From: Pseudoalteromonas shioyasakiensis | Lineage (GTDB): Bacteria; Pseudomonadota; Gammaproteobacteria; Enterobacterales; Alteromonadaceae | Reading direction: 5' to 3' | DNA: 64,000 nucleotides | Assembly: GCA_013391845.1 (NCBI GenBank) | Contig: CP058414.1 | Coordinates: 889,501-953,500, forward strand | In this document: one piece after another, positions 17,067-27,903 of the stretch | How the letters are laid out: each line of letters starts with the position of its first letter | How positions within the stretch are numbered: position 1 is the first letter of the stretch | Translations under genes and position numbers: made by a program | The notes under the pieces: model-generated | The model's input: only the letters and a program-made list of their open reading frames with translations | Database searches by the model: none | Told to the model about the DNA's origin: nothing

Positions 17067-17168
17067 AGGTCTTGTAAAAGACCTATATCGTGGGAGGCGT
17101 TTTAACGCCGAAAAACAATTAACGGCTAAAGCTGCTCCCACATGTTGGCGTGAAATTTATTTCGCACG
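17067..17168. repeat. REP-like inverted pair and GCGTGAAAT palindrome
   Basis: AGGTCTT/AAGACCT forms a hairpin at 17067-17084. GTGGGAGGCGTTTTAACGCC (from 17090) and, inverted, GGCTAAAGCTGCTCCCAC (to 17141) form a pair with shared GTGGGAG ends, as in REP/BIME elements. GGCGTGAAATTTATTTCGCA follows at 17147. The rest of the gap up to 17441 is non-coding and contains another copy of the palindrome at 17390-17411. Confidence 0.55.
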
Positions 17169-17389
17169 AAAATATTTGCACAAAGATAAGTGAATGAGGA
17201 AGTGATGATAATACTTTTTTGTTTCTCTCTAAAGCGTAGCGCCTCTGTGTTCTCTGTGGTTCAACATGTTTTTGCACAAAAAGAAGTAAACGAGAAGAGA
17301 AAGAATAAACTAAAAAAGTATCTTAATTTAGCACCTCTTGAGCGCAGCGTCTCTTATCTCTCTTTGTGAGATTAAATGCCTTTGGTGTA

Positions 17390-17411
17390 GGCGTGAAATT
17401 TATTTCGCGCG
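17390..17411. repeat. GCGTGAAAT/ATTTCGCGC palindrome copy
   Basis: An almost perfect palindrome around TT. It is the third copy in the window, with 5195-5216 and 17147-17168. It lies 30 bases after the stop of the 96-aa minus-strand gene. Confidence 0.5.
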
Positions 17412-17441
17412 TAAGCCTCTATAAAAATAGAGGCTTCTACG

Positions 17442-17732
17442 TTACTTAAACGTCGCTAACAGTTGTAGTAACTGTTGCAGTTTAATAACGGTTTTTTTCA
17501 GTTTTTCTTCGTCCATACCGTCGTTGCTTAAGCTTTCTACATCAGCAGCAACATCGAGAACGTAAGGTTTAAAGCGTTTTGCTTCAAAATCAAAGCCAGC
17601 ATCTTTTGCAAATAAGGCTTTGAATTTACCATGGCCTTGCTGCTGTAAGTCATCTAATTTTTTATCAGCATCAAGTGCCTGACGATAAACGATTTTTAGG
17701 TTAGCATTGAGTTGTTCAATAATTGAATCCAT
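17442..17732 (-). CDS. Hypothetical helical protein (96 aa)
   Basis: A small, charged, probably all-helical soluble protein with leucine-heptad character at both ends (MDSIIEQLNANLKIVYRQAL; KKTVIKLQQLLQLLATF). No membrane segment or signal peptide is visible. I do not recognise the family. AGGAAAAAA precedes the ATG. It is divergent from the 70-aa gene at 17805. Confidence 0.6.
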   Translation of the reverse strand: MDSIIEQLNANLKIVYRQALDADKKLDDLQQQGHGKFKALFAKDAGFDFEAKRFKPYVLDVAADVESLSNDGMDEEKLKKTVIKLQQLLQLLATFK

Positions 17733-17804
17733 TTTTTTCCTAAAGCTTTAGACTGCAATGCCGATATAGTACGTGGATTGTCATAAAAAGTCAGGTAATG
17801 AACT

Positions 17805-18017
17805 ATGAATATATCAGGATCAAGCTTACCAGCGATGAGTGGCGGTGGCGAAAGTGCAGAAGTTTACAGCGCATCGCTTGCTAAAAAACAGCAAAAGGCT
17901 GATGGTGCTGCGGCACTTGCACTTATCGAAGGCGCAGCAACATCGAGTGCTGCAGCGCAAACACCTGCTAAGTCGGTAACTGCGACACTAGGTAACAACG
18001 TAAACGTATACGTTTAG
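17805..18017 (+). CDS. Hypothetical Ala/Ser-rich small protein (70 aa)
   Basis: A 70-residue ORF with AGG ten bases before its ATG. The sequence is rich in Ala and Ser and has a KKQQKADGAAALALIEGAA helical core. It resembles small proteins annotated as putative motility proteins, but I cannot confirm this. The stop lies 14 bases before a MITE-like insertion, so its terminator, if any, has been displaced. Confidence 0.5.
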   Translation: MNISGSSLPAMSGGGESAEVYSASLAKKQQKADGAAALALIEGAATSSAAAQTPAKSVTATLGNNVNVYV

Positions 18018-18026
18018 TTGTTAAAC

Positions 18027-18302
18027 TAGATAGGGCGTGTTGACCCTTTATGATTAATTTTGCAGCAGTGTGTTTGGTATTTAGGCAAGGCAGAGCCTAT
18101 GCAGTGTGGTTGTTCCACATAAATAGGCGATAACGCAGCATCAATGCCAAACACGCGCTGCCCTTCGGGTTCTTCCTAGGGGCGATTAACTCTTTGTTGC
18201 TCGATTTTTACTTAGCCCACTAGGTTACAAATCTCGCGCCGCGATTAAATCGCCCCTAGAGTGAACAAATTTCAATCAACAAAGGTCAACACGCCCTTAG
18301 AT
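18027..18302. mobile_element. MITE-like element with 5-bp target duplication (266 bp)
   Basis: The element (18032-18297) starts AGGGCGTGTTGACC and ends GGTCAACACGCCCT. The inverted ends extend imperfectly to about 30 bases. TAGAT flanks it on both sides (18027-18031, 18298-18302), a perfect 5-bp target-site duplication. An inner inverted repeat CTAGGGGCGATT/AATCGCCCCTAG lies near 18175-18258. No ORF encodes a transposase. The right end overlaps the 3' end of epmB. Confidence 0.75.
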
Positions 18303-19305
18303 CGATAGGCGTTTTACTTTGCTCGCCACCGATCTCGCGCACCAGCTTAGGAACCAAGAATCCCGGCAATGCTGCCAGCATAGCCGTCACGATTTCCCGT
18401 GCCTGACTCTCAGCTATATCAAAATGGCTGGCACCCTCAACTTTATCTAGTAGATGTAAGTAGTAAGGAAGTATATCTGCCTCAAATAGTGCTTCACTTA
18501 GTGCAACTTGTGAATCAACAGAATCATTCACATCTTTCAGTAATACCGCTTGATTTAATAACGTAACCCCCGCGACTTTTAATTTTTGCATAGCCGCTTT
18601 AAATTCATCATCAATTTCGTTGGCGTGATTGATATGGTTTATAAACACCACTTTTAAAGGCGATGCAGCAAAGCGCGAACATAGCTCATCGGTAATTCTT
18701 GCTGGGATCACCACAGGCAAGCGGCTATGAATACGCATGCGTTTAATTTGCGGTAGCTGTTCGAGCTCATCCATAAACCAACTAACAGCATCGTCCTTGG
18801 CCATCAATGGATCACCACCACTCAAAATGACTTCGTTGATGTTGGCGTCGGCTTTTATATATGCCAGTGCCTCAATTAAACTGCGTTTGTTTAATTGGTT
18901 TTCTTGATAAGGAAAATGACGTCTAAAACAATAGCGGCAATTTACAGCACAACCGGTTTTAAACATCACTAAAACGCGAGAGCGATACTTGTGTAATAAG
19001 CCCGGTTGATTATTATCTTGTTCTTTTAGAGGGTCTTTATCGTAACCTGTTTTTGCTAAAAACTCTTGGTGTTTTGGCATCACTTGCAGCAAAAGAGGGT
19101 CGTTTATGTCGCCATAACGCATTTTTTTGATAAAAGGCAGTGGCACACGGACAGGAAAAAGACTGCGTGCTTTGAGGTCTTTTTCGTCTACTTTGCTTGA
19201 TAATCCTAGCATTTCTAGCAAGCGTTCAGGACAAGTGACAACATTTGCCAATTCTTTTTGCCAGTTTTTATGCAAATTTACTTCATTTCTTTGTATCATT
19301 GACAC
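18286..19305 (-). CDS. epmB: EF-P beta-lysylation protein EpmB (lysine 2,3-aminomutase-like)
   Basis: A 339-residue radical SAM/PLP enzyme that converts (S)-alpha-lysine to (R)-beta-lysine, the substrate EpmA attaches to EF-P. The cluster motif CAVNCRYC has Cys119, 123 and 126, followed by FRRHFPY. SGGDPL follows at about residue 161. It is divergent from its target gene efp, 35 bases apart. The last three residues (Arg-Ala-Cys) and the stop codon are encoded by the inverted end of the MITE at 18032-18297. The core is intact and E. coli EpmB has 342 residues, so activity is probably kept. Confidence 0.94.
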   Translation of the reverse strand: MSMIQRNEVNLHKNWQKELANVVTCPERLLEMLGLSSKVDEKDLKARSLFPVRVPLPFIKKMRYGDINDPLLLQVMPKHQEFLAKTGYDKDPLKEQDNNQPGLLHKYRSRVLVMFKTGCAVNCRYCFRRHFPYQENQLNKRSLIEALAYIKADANINEVILSGGDPLMAKDDAVSWFMDELEQLPQIKRMRIHSRLPVVIPARITDELCSRFAASPLKVVFINHINHANEIDDEFKAAMQKLKVAGVTLLNQAVLLKDVNDSVDSQVALSEALFEADILPYYLHLLDKVEGASHFDIAESQAREIVTAMLAALPGFLVPKLVREIGGEQSKTPIDLRAC

Positions 19306-19340
19306 GTAGATTACTCGAAATTATTTAGACAGAGGAAACG

Positions 19341-19907
19341 ATGGCGAATTATAGCACCAATGAGTTCAAGGGCGGCCTAAAAATTATGTTAGACGGCGAA
19401 CCTTGCAGCATCTTAGAAAATGAAATGGTAAAACCAGGTAAAGGCCAGGCGTTTAACCGTGTTCGTATTCGTAAACTTATCACAGGTAAAGTACTAGAAA
19501 AAACATTCAAGTCAGGTGAATCAGTTGAAGGTGCAGACGTAATGGATACAGATTTAGCGTATCTATACACTGACGGTGAGTTCTGGCACTTCATGAACAA
19601 CGAAACATTTGAGCAAATCGCTGCTGACGAAAAAGCGCTTGGCGACAATGCAAAATGGTTAGTTGAAAATGACGTTTGTACAATCACGCTTTGGAACGGT
19701 AGCCCAATCGCTGTGACTCCACCAAACTTCGTTGAATTAGAAATCACTGAAACAGATCCAGGTCTAAAAGGTGATACAGCGGGTACTGGCGGTAAACCAG
19801 CAACATTAAGCACAGGTGCTGTTGTTCGTGTTCCTCTATTCGTACAAATCGGCGAAGTGATCAAAGTTGATACACGTAGCGGTGAATACGTGAGCCGTGT
19901 TAAGTAA
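19341..19907 (+). CDS. efp: Elongation factor P
   Basis: A 188-residue, three-domain tRNA mimic that relieves ribosome stalling at polyproline. Lys34 in the KPGKGQAF loop is the residue beta-lysylated by EpmA. The C-terminal signature ([22 protein letters not shown]) is present. GAGGAAAC precedes the ATG. It is flanked by both modification genes, epmB and epmA, an arrangement that supports the beta-lysine pathway here. Confidence 0.97.
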   Translation: MANYSTNEFKGGLKIMLDGEPCSILENEMVKPGKGQAFNRVRIRKLITGKVLEKTFKSGESVEGADVMDTDLAYLYTDGEFWHFMNNETFEQIAADEKALGDNAKWLVENDVCTITLWNGSPIAVTPPNFVELEITETDPGLKGDTAGTGGKPATLSTGAVVRVPLFVQIGEVIKVDTRSGEYVSRVK

Positions 19908-19921
19908 CAGGCTTTGTTAAT

Positions 19922-20019
19922 ACCAATTCGCAATAATACTTAATCATTTTGAGGGATTAAACCTGTCGCTAGCAAGGTTTTATTGCCTCAAAATAGACCA
20001 CTTAATTAAGCGAGTTGGT
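19922..20019. repeat. TACCAATTCGC-type MITE, short copy 1
   Basis: A 98-bp element from ACCAATTCGC to its inverted counterpart GCGAGTTGGT, between efp and its terminator. The interior TCATTTTGAGGGATTAAACC is shared with the 158-bp copies at 46315 and 63070, but a middle block of about 60 bases is absent. No clear target duplication remains. Confidence 0.7.
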
Positions 20020-20031
20020 ATGAATTATTAT

Positions 20032-20061
20032 AAAATCCCAGCTTCTGCTGGGATTTTTTTT
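20032..20061 (+). terminator. Terminator of efp
   Basis: AAAATCCCAGC, loop TTCT, GCTGGGATTTTTTTT. It lies directly before epmA and is separated from efp by the MITE copy at 19922-20019. Confidence 0.88.
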
Positions 20062-20071
20062 GGGAAACACT

Positions 20072-21046
20072 ATGTCTAATGTCCTTTGGCAACCAAGCGC
20101 CGATATTGAAACTTTACGCCACCGTGCCGCTATCATCCGCCGTATTCGCGAGTTCTTTTATGCACGTGATGTTATGGAGGTTGAAACGCCAAGCTTAAGT
20201 GCGGCCAGTGTAACCGATGTGCATTTAGCGACATTTAGTACCGAGTTTGTTGGTCCTGGTCATGCTGGTGGCTTACCACTTTATTTGCAAACGTCACCTG
20301 AGTTTGCCATGAAGCGTTTACTTGCTGCAGGCTCTGGGGCTATTTTCCAGCTATGCAAAGCCTTTCGTAATGAAGAGGCGGGTAGTCATCATAATCCTGA
20401 ATTTACAATGCTTGAGTGGTATCGTCCGGGTTTTGATGAATTTGCCCTTATGGATGAAATGGATGAGCTTATGCAATTAGTGCTTGGCGTAGAAAGCGCA
20501 GAGCGACTAACTTATCAACAAGCTTTTATGAACGCCTTAGGTGTTGACCCTTTAACCGCTAATATCAGCACTTTGCAGCAACTAGCAACGGAGCAGGGCT
20601 TTGCCGATATTGCTGCGCATGAAACGCACCGAGATACCTTGTTGCAGCTATTATTTTGTATGAAGGTAGAGCCAACGATTGGCCAAAAAAAGCCTTGTTT
20701 TGTTTATCATTTTCCAGCTTCGCAAGCGGCTCTTGCCCAAATTTGCCAACATGATGAGCGAGTCGCAGGGCGCTTTGAGTTATATTTCAAGAATATGGAG
20801 CTGGCAAACGGCTTTAATGAACTAACAGATGGCAAAGAGCAAGCAGCTCGCTTTAGTGAAGACAATCAATACCGTGAAGCGAATGGTTTAAAGCAAGTGC
20901 CAATGGATGAGCGCTTAATCGCAGCGCTAGAGCATGGCTTACCACAATGTGCGGGTGTAGCGCTGGGTATTGATCGACTCATTATGCTGGCAACGAATAA
21001 GCAAAAGATTAAAGACGTACTCGCCTTTGATGTTGAAAGGGCTTAA
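20072..21046 (+). CDS. epmA: EF-P lysine ligase EpmA (GenX/PoxA)
   Basis: A 324-residue class II lysyl-tRNA synthetase paralogue without the anticodon-binding domain, close to the 325 residues of E. coli EpmA. It activates beta-lysine and transfers it to EF-P Lys34. Motif 2 ([24 protein letters not shown]) and motif 3 ([12 protein letters not shown]) are intact. The ATG at 20072 follows GGGAAAC. A TTG 12 bases upstream is a less likely start. Confidence 0.95.
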   Translation: MSNVLWQPSADIETLRHRAAIIRRIREFFYARDVMEVETPSLSAASVTDVHLATFSTEFVGPGHAGGLPLYLQTSPEFAMKRLLAAGSGAIFQLCKAFRNEEAGSHHNPEFTMLEWYRPGFDEFALMDEMDELMQLVLGVESAERLTYQQAFMNALGVDPLTANISTLQQLATEQGFADIAAHETHRDTLLQLLFCMKVEPTIGQKKPCFVYHFPASQAALAQICQHDERVAGRFELYFKNMELANGFNELTDGKEQAARFSEDNQYREANGLKQVPMDERLIAALEHGLPQCAGVALGIDRLIMLATNKQKIKDVLAFDVERA

Positions 21047-21052
21047 CTTATT

Positions 21053-21074
21053 TGGCTCTAGGCTCTAGGCTCTA
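21053..21074 (+). repeat. Tandem GGCTCTA-type nonamer repeat
   Basis: GGCTCTAGGCTCTAGGCTCT is followed by AGG, then a hairpin GGGTGCTAG/CTAGCACCC. Related CTAG-rich words occur at 26632-26690 between thiC and thiO. I see no coding potential. Confidence 0.4.
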
Positions 21075-21114
21075 GGTGTTTGGGTGCTAGATAAAAAACC
21101 TAGCACCCTATTGC

Positions 21115-23214
21115 TTATAACTCGTAAATAAATGTCACACCGGCAACCATAGGTTCGCCAAGCTGTGTGTATGTATGAGTGGTGTAACCATCTAATGGGT
21201 CGTTACCAAACTCAAAACCACGAGTTGGTACGTCTTCGTCAAATAAGTTACGTGCCCATGCATTAATGCTCCAATTATCACCTTCATAACCAAATGAAGC
21301 ATTCACTAAATTCGTGCTTGGTGCTTTTGAGTTATGGCTATCAGAGAAGTAATAATCGTCTTTACCCTCTAAACCAATCGATGCATAAAGTGCAGGCGTA
21401 AAGTTATAACGCGCAGTGAATGCATATTGGTACTTAGGTGCTTGTGCTTGGTCGCGACCATCTTGATCAAGACCTGATTGAGCCACAAAGTCATTGATTT
21501 CTGTATGTAGATAACCTGCACTACCTGTTAGTAGTAAATTGTCAGTTGCTTGGAAGCTACCTTCAATTTCTAAACCGTAGTTTTCGCCAGAGCTGGCGTT
21601 ATCGATATAGCCTGTGAACTTTTGACCTTCAACTTGCCACGATTTTAGCTGCATATCTTCTCGATACATATAAAAGGCGGCTAGACGTAACACAAATTTA
21701 TCGTCTAGAGAGCTGCCTTTAACACCAAACTCACCGCTCCATAAGTACTCAGGGGCAAATGATGTGTGATTAGCAAAAAAGTCAGCATCGAGGTTTAAGC
21801 CTTCGTCTTTTGCTTTTGCTAAAGCTTCAGAGTTAATACCGCCAGCTTTATAGCCACGGGTGATGCTGGTGTAGATCATGGTGCGATCAATGACTTGATA
21901 TTCAAGCGCAAGCTTACCACCGACCATGACATCATCAGTTTCTTCAATAAAACCGTTATTGTCGGTGTAGTCGCCTTGGTACTGTTCAACGCGCAGACCT
22001 GTAATTAAGGTTGTTTTTGGGCCAATAGGTGTAGCTAACTGCCCGTATGCAGCAATATTGCTGGTTTCATAATTTGATGCAAAAGGTTGTGCCAGCCAAG
22101 TGTATTGGCGCTCTAAATCGACTTCGCGGCCTTGGTAATAAATACCTGCCACCCAATCGCCCGCTTTGCCATTAAATTGTAGCTCGGCTGCTTGATCTTT
22201 TCGGTCGCGTAAATAGGTATCTGTTGAGCTATAACCCCACTCATGTAGGCCTGCAGCACATAGTTCAGGCTGAGCTTCATCGTTACATACCCAATCTTCG
22301 TCGAAGCTGTATAGCAGCTCGCTGTCGATCCCTGAAACATTTAGGCTTACATCAAACCAATCGAAGCCGGTGTAAATGTTTGCAAGGCCAACGGCGATAC
22401 TTTCTTGATTATCCTCACCAGGCTCATCAGCAACGCTATTACGGCTATTATCGAGCGTGAAAGCATCATAACCGTTATTAATATCAATATAATGAACGTT
22501 AAGTTCTGTGCGTAAGTGGCTAGTTAATTGGCTGTGCAATTTAAAGCGAGAAACGAGCTCGTCTTGTTGTTGGGTATCTTCACCTAAATAACGGTTTTCT
22601 ACATAACCATCAGACTCGCGTTGATAAACACTGGCACGTACTGCAGTATCATCAGTAATACCAGTACCTGCTGCAATACCTGCTTCGTAGCTATTGTAGT
22701 TGCCCGCACCCAGTTGCACTTTAACGCTTGGATCAAAGGTTGGCGCAGCTGATTCCATTTGAATCATGCCAGCTAAAGCATCAGCACCAAAGCGAGTTCC
22801 TTGTGGACCGCGATAGATTTCAACTTGGTCGATATCAAATAATAGCGAACTGCCACCTAAACCAGAGTAGTTAATGCCGTCAATAACTAAGCCAACCGAC
22901 GGGTTAATAGGATCAACAAATTGCGAGCGTAATCCAACACCACGAATTTGCACGAAACGACCACGAGATGCGCCTGAGGTAAAGTTTACGTTGGCAGCGC
23001 TAGCTAGCATCTCATCTAAAAACTTTGCACCACGTTGATTGATTTCATGGTCTGAAAACAAGCTTGCACTGGCACTTAAAGTTTGAATGCTCTCTTTTTG
23101 GAAATCACCGGTAACTACAATTGTTTCCAGCTCACCGTCTTCAGCGTAAGCAATCGAAGATGCTGCGAATAAAGGCAGGATGGCAGCAGATAATAATGAT
23201 AAACGTCGTTTCAT
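21115..23214 (-). CDS. TonB-dependent outer-membrane receptor
   Basis: A protein of about 699 residues with a signal peptide (MKRRLSLLSAAILPLFA, ending AYA). The TonB box region is LETIVVTG, followed by a plug domain (about residues 40-150; VQIRGVGLRSQF, DQVEIYRGPQGTRFGADALAG) and a beta barrel ending in an aromatic-rich strand (VTFIYEL). The substrate is not evident. No siderophore, cobalamin or sugar genes are adjacent, and the thiamine operon 1.2 kb away is on the other strand. The start is uncertain: MKRR at 23214 has GGAG 12 bases upstream and is preferred over 23232. Confidence 0.9.
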   Translation of the reverse strand: MKRRLSLLSAAILPLFAASSIAYAEDGELETIVVTGDFQKESIQTLSASASLFSDHEINQRGAKFLDEMLASAANVNFTSGASRGRFVQIRGVGLRSQFVDPINPSVGLVIDGINYSGLGGSSLLFDIDQVEIYRGPQGTRFGADALAGMIQMESAAPTFDPSVKVQLGAGNYNSYEAGIAAGTGITDDTAVRASVYQRESDGYVENRYLGEDTQQQDELVSRFKLHSQLTSHLRTELNVHYIDINNGYDAFTLDNSRNSVADEPGEDNQESIAVGLANIYTGFDWFDVSLNVSGIDSELLYSFDEDWVCNDEAQPELCAAGLHEWGYSSTDTYLRDRKDQAAELQFNGKAGDWVAGIYYQGREVDLERQYTWLAQPFASNYETSNIAAYGQLATPIGPKTTLITGLRVEQYQGDYTDNNGFIEETDDVMVGGKLALEYQVIDRTMIYTSITRGYKAGGINSEALAKAKDEGLNLDADFFANHTSFAPEYLWSGEFGVKGSSLDDKFVLRLAAFYMYREDMQLKSWQVEGQKFTGYIDNASSGENYGLEIEGSFQATDNLLLTGSAGYLHTEINDFVAQSGLDQDGRDQAQAPKYQYAFTARYNFTPALYASIGLEGKDDYYFSDSHNSKAPSTNLVNASFGYEGDNWSINAWARNLFDEDVPTRGFEFGNDPLDGYTTHTYTQLGEPMVAGVTFIYEL

Positions 23215-23274
23215 GCGGGTTCTTAACTCCATTTTAGGGACTGCTATTCTAGCAACCTAGCTAGCCAAATGGCT

Positions 23275-23388
23275 ATAAATACCAATTCGCAATAATACTT
23301 AAGCATTTTTGACGGGTTATACCTAGCATTACCTGCGAGGCTTGCTTGCCCAAAAATAGAACGCTCAATTAAGCGAAATGGTATAAAT
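23275..23388. repeat. TACCAATTCGC-type MITE, short copy 2 (diverged)
   Basis: A 102-bp element (23281-23382) from ACCAATTCGC to GCGAAATGGT, flanked by ATAAAT on both sides. The interior is diverged from copy 1 but keeps AATAATACTTAA and CAATTAAGCG. It lies between the TonB receptor and the thioesterase genes. Confidence 0.65.
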
Positions 23389-23444
23389 CAATTTTTATGG
23401 TATAAACGCAGGCAATTATACGTAAATTGATTAGGAATACGACT

Positions 23445-23834
23445 ATGACCTTTAGAGTAGACTTTAAAGTGCGTGATTATGAGTGTGATTTACAAGGAAT
23501 TGTAAATAACAGTGTTTATTTTAATTACTTAGAGCATGCTCGTCATGAGTTTTTACATGCCCAAGGTGTCGACTTTGCAAAGCTAGCAAGAGAAAAAGTA
23601 AACCTTGTGGTGCTTCGCAGCGAAATGGATTACAAGGCATCACTTGTGCCTGGTGATGAATTTTATGTTGCTGTTGAGCCTGAGCGAATTAGCCGCTTAA
23701 AGTTTGCGTTTAGACAAACGGTATACCGTAAACATGACGATAAAGTAATGCTTCAAGCTTTGGTCATTGGCACATCAGTTAACGAAAAAGGTCGTCCTTT
23801 TTTACCAGAAGAAGTCGATAACTTATTCAAATAG
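23445..23834 (+). CDS. Acyl-CoA thioesterase, 4HBT (YbgC-like) family
   Basis: A 129-residue hotdog-fold protein. The DYECDLQGIVNNSVYFNYLEHAR segment (residues 10-32) is the 4-hydroxybenzoyl-CoA thioesterase signature, with the acidic residue in the helix preceding the dimer interface. It hydrolyses acyl-CoA or acyl-ACP; the natural substrate is unknown. AGGAA precedes the ATG at 23445. The upstream in-frame TTG is not used. It is monocistronic. Confidence 0.85.
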   Translation: MTFRVDFKVRDYECDLQGIVNNSVYFNYLEHARHEFLHAQGVDFAKLAREKVNLVVLRSEMDYKASLVPGDEFYVAVEPERISRLKFAFRQTVYRKHDDKVMLQALVIGTSVNEKGRPFLPEEVDNLFK

Positions 23835-23958
23835 TCTGCGTTGTTCTTCGAAAAGCTAACTTAGAACAATTTTTTACAGATAAAACATGTTTTTTTAACG
23901 ATCAATTGCGTTAAATGTTGTTATTATTACTACATTGAAATTTGAGTCGTAAAAAAAT

Positions 23959-24360
23959 ATGAAGTTAGTAGCCTTGCCTCTTCTTTTAGTACTATTTTGC
24001 ATGGGTTGCTCATCGACCGGTACTGTATCGAGTGAGCAATTAAAATATACACAGTGGCAATTATCAAAAGTGAATGGTTTAGCAATTCCTGTATCCCAAA
24101 CTGCCTCTATACGGTTTATTGAAGCGATGCAGGTTAATGGCTTCGCTGGTTGTAATAAATTTTTTGGTGAGGGTGCGCTAAACGAAGATATGCTAACAGT
24201 CAATAAGTTAGGTATGACACGTAAATCGTGTGGCGAGCAAATTGATGATCTTGAGCAGCAATTACTTTCAACGTTGAAGGAAGGTGCAGCCATTAATTTA
24301 AATGGTGAGCAACTAACCTTGCAAGGCGAGCATCACTTTACCTTCATTGCAAAAAACTAA
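23959..24360 (+). CDS. META-domain lipoprotein (HslJ-like)
   Basis: A 133-residue protein with a lipoprotein signal (lipobox ending MGC, Cys17) and a META domain (YTQWQLSKVNG, then VNGFAGCNKFFGE and KSCGEQIDDLEQQLL). META/HslJ proteins are envelope proteins linked to stress or antibiotic tolerance. The mechanism is not settled. It has its own terminator just downstream. Confidence 0.85.
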   Translation: MKLVALPLLLVLFCMGCSSTGTVSSEQLKYTQWQLSKVNGLAIPVSQTASIRFIEAMQVNGFAGCNKFFGEGALNEDMLTVNKLGMTRKSCGEQIDDLEQQLLSTLKEGAAINLNGEQLTLQGEHHFTFIAKN

Positions 24361-24386
24361 AGTTGCTGAGCTTGCAGCAATTTTTT
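24361..24386 (+). terminator. Terminator of the META lipoprotein gene
   Basis: TTGCTG and CAGCAA pair around AGCTTG, followed by TTTTTT. Confidence 0.75.
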
Positions 24387-24388
24387 AA

Positions 24389-24416
24389 CTGACGTACACT
24401 CAGGGCGTTTTATAAG
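24389..24416 (+). promoter_or_regulatory. Promoter candidate for the thiamine operon
   Basis: CTGACG (24389-24394) and TATAAG (24411-24416) are spaced 16 bases apart. The start would fall near 24423, just before the riboswitch aptamer. Confidence 0.45.
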
Positions 24417-24429
24417 AAACGAATTTATA

Positions 24430-24514
24430 CTTGTCGGAGTGCCTTTAACAAGGCTGAGATCGCGAAAGCGGGATCCGTGAACCTGATCAGGCTAACACCT
24501 GCGTAGGGAACAAG
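24430..24514 (+). promoter_or_regulatory. TPP riboswitch (THI element)
   Basis: The aptamer core is complete: GGAGTGCC, GGCTGAGAT, CGGGATCCGTGAACCTGATC, then GGCTAACACCTGCGTAGGGA. The closing P1 stem is CTTGT (24430-24434) with ACAAG (24510-24514). It binds thiamine pyrophosphate and represses the downstream operon. The 160 bases before thiC hold a GGGCGCTTGTGCGCC hairpin and no clear T run, which favours control of translation over termination. Confidence 0.96.
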
Positions 24515-24670
24515 CTGCCTCAATGGGCGCTTGTGCGCCAAATTTCTGGGGCATAAGCGGCGCAGGCTGCACTAGTAAGCATTAGCTTATTAACAACGAT
24601 CCAATGGCGTTAGCCACTCTCTATTGCTTTTGCAATATCTGACAAGACAACCCTTAAAGTAATGAGGTAA

Positions 24671-26626
<1,956 letters not shown>

Positions 26627-26691
26627 TTTATGGAGCTAGGCATAGCGATAGGTTCTGGGTTTTTACCTAGAGCCTAGCGCCTAGAAAGTTT

Positions 26692-27696
26692 ATGTCTTTA
26701 AAGATAGCGATACTTGGTTTTGGCTTAACGGGTCGTTTGACTGCACTAGCACTTGCCAAAGAGCATCAGCTAAGTGTGTTTGAGCAGGATGATCAACATG
26801 CTAGCAATAGTGCTGGCAGTGTTGCCGCAGCGATGTTGGCACCACTCGCTGAATCAGTACTGTGCGAACAGGATCTAGCATTACAAGGGCTTAATAGTAT
26901 TTCACGTTGGCAGCAAATCTTAAGCGAACTTGATGAACCTGTATATTTTCAACAAGCAGGCAGCTTAGTGGTTGCTCACCAGCAAGATAAGGGCGATTTA
27001 CAAAGTTTTGTGAGCCGTTTAAAGCCCCTTGGTAGTAATCAAGCGAAATCTTTGTCGAGTATTCAAATAGCCGAACTTGAGCCTGAGCTTGCGGGGCGTT
27101 TCCATCAGGGGGTGTATTTACCCTGTGAAGGGCAGCTAGATAATCAGGCATTTTATAGCGCCAGTTTTAAAAAGCTTACATCGCAAGGAGTTCAATTTAA
27201 ATTTGCTTGCAAAGTTGAGCTGAATGGTCATCAAGTGAATGGTCAAAGCTTTAATTATGTATTTGATTGCCGAGGCTTAGGTGCTAAACAGAATGAGCCT
27301 TTACTTCGCGGAGTACGAGGTGAGGTGGCGCGTTTATATGCACCAGAGGTGAATCTTACTCGACCTATACGACTGATGCATCCGCGCTACCCAATTTACA
27401 TTGCACCAAAACCAAACCACCAATTTGTGATTGGTGCTACGGAGATTGAATCGCAAGACACAGGCAAAGTCACAGTGCGCTCTGCACTTGAGTTATTGTC
27501 TGCTGCTTATACGGTGCATAGCGGTTTTGCTGAAGGGCGTATCGAGAGCTTGCAATCGGGGCTTCGTCCTGCGTTTGCAGACAACCGCCCTAAAGTCATT
27601 ATACAAGATCGAGTTATCAGTATTAATGGCTTATACCGGCACGGTTATTTACTTGCGCCTCTGGTGGTTGATGAAGCTGTTAGCTTAATTGCTTAA
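26692..27696 (+). CDS. thiO: Glycine oxidase ThiO
   Basis: A 334-residue FAD enzyme of the D-amino acid oxidase family. The Rossmann motif is GFGLTGRLTA at residues 10-19, and the C-terminal GLYRHGYLLAP is typical of ThiO. It oxidises glycine to iminoglycine with O2, giving the C-N unit for the thiazole. No thiH is present in the operon, so the aerobic route is used. A CTAG-rich repeat (26632-26690) separates it from thiC. Confidence 0.9.
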   Translation: MSLKIAILGFGLTGRLTALALAKEHQLSVFEQDDQHASNSAGSVAAAMLAPLAESVLCEQDLALQGLNSISRWQQILSELDEPVYFQQAGSLVVAHQQDKGDLQSFVSRLKPLGSNQAKSLSSIQIAELEPELAGRFHQGVYLPCEGQLDNQAFYSASFKKLTSQGVQFKFACKVELNGHQVNGQSFNYVFDCRGLGAKQNEPLLRGVRGEVARLYAPEVNLTRPIRLMHPRYPIYIAPKPNHQFVIGATEIESQDTGKVTVRSALELLSAAYTVHSGFAEGRIESLQSGLRPAFADNRPKVIIQDRVISINGLYRHGYLLAPLVVDEAVSLIA

Positions 27697-27704
27697 GGAT
27701 AAAA

Positions 27705-27902
27705 ATGAATATTTTAATTAATGGTCAGTCAGTTACAGTGAGCGATGATACATCTCTCACTCAGGCCTTGAATCAATTTGGCGCTAGACCCCCATTTGCG
27801 GTTGCTGTTAATGGTGACTTTGTACCTCGCAGTCAGTGCGATGCTAAAATCCTCAACGAAGGCGACAGCATTGAGTTATTGTCGCCGATTCAAGGAGGCT
27901 AA
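27705..27902 (+). CDS. thiS: Sulfur carrier protein ThiS
   Basis: A 65-residue ubiquitin-like protein ending in the required Gly-Gly (SPIQGG). ThiF adenylates this terminus, which then carries the thiocarboxylate sulfur to ThiG. Nine bases follow thiO, with AAGGAT before the ATG. Confidence 0.93.
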   Translation: MNILINGQSVTVSDDTSLTQALNQFGARPPFAVAVNGDFVPRSQCDAKILNEGDSIELLSPIQGG

Positions 27903-27903
27903 G

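Noticed and set aside
19349..19933. 194-codon minus-strand ORF over efp
   Set aside because: A shadow of the well-conserved efp gene; no binding site and no recognisable protein.
27778..27903. N-terminal extension of thiG
   Set aside because: It lies entirely within thiS in another frame. The ATG at 27904 has GGAGG in front and gives the family length.
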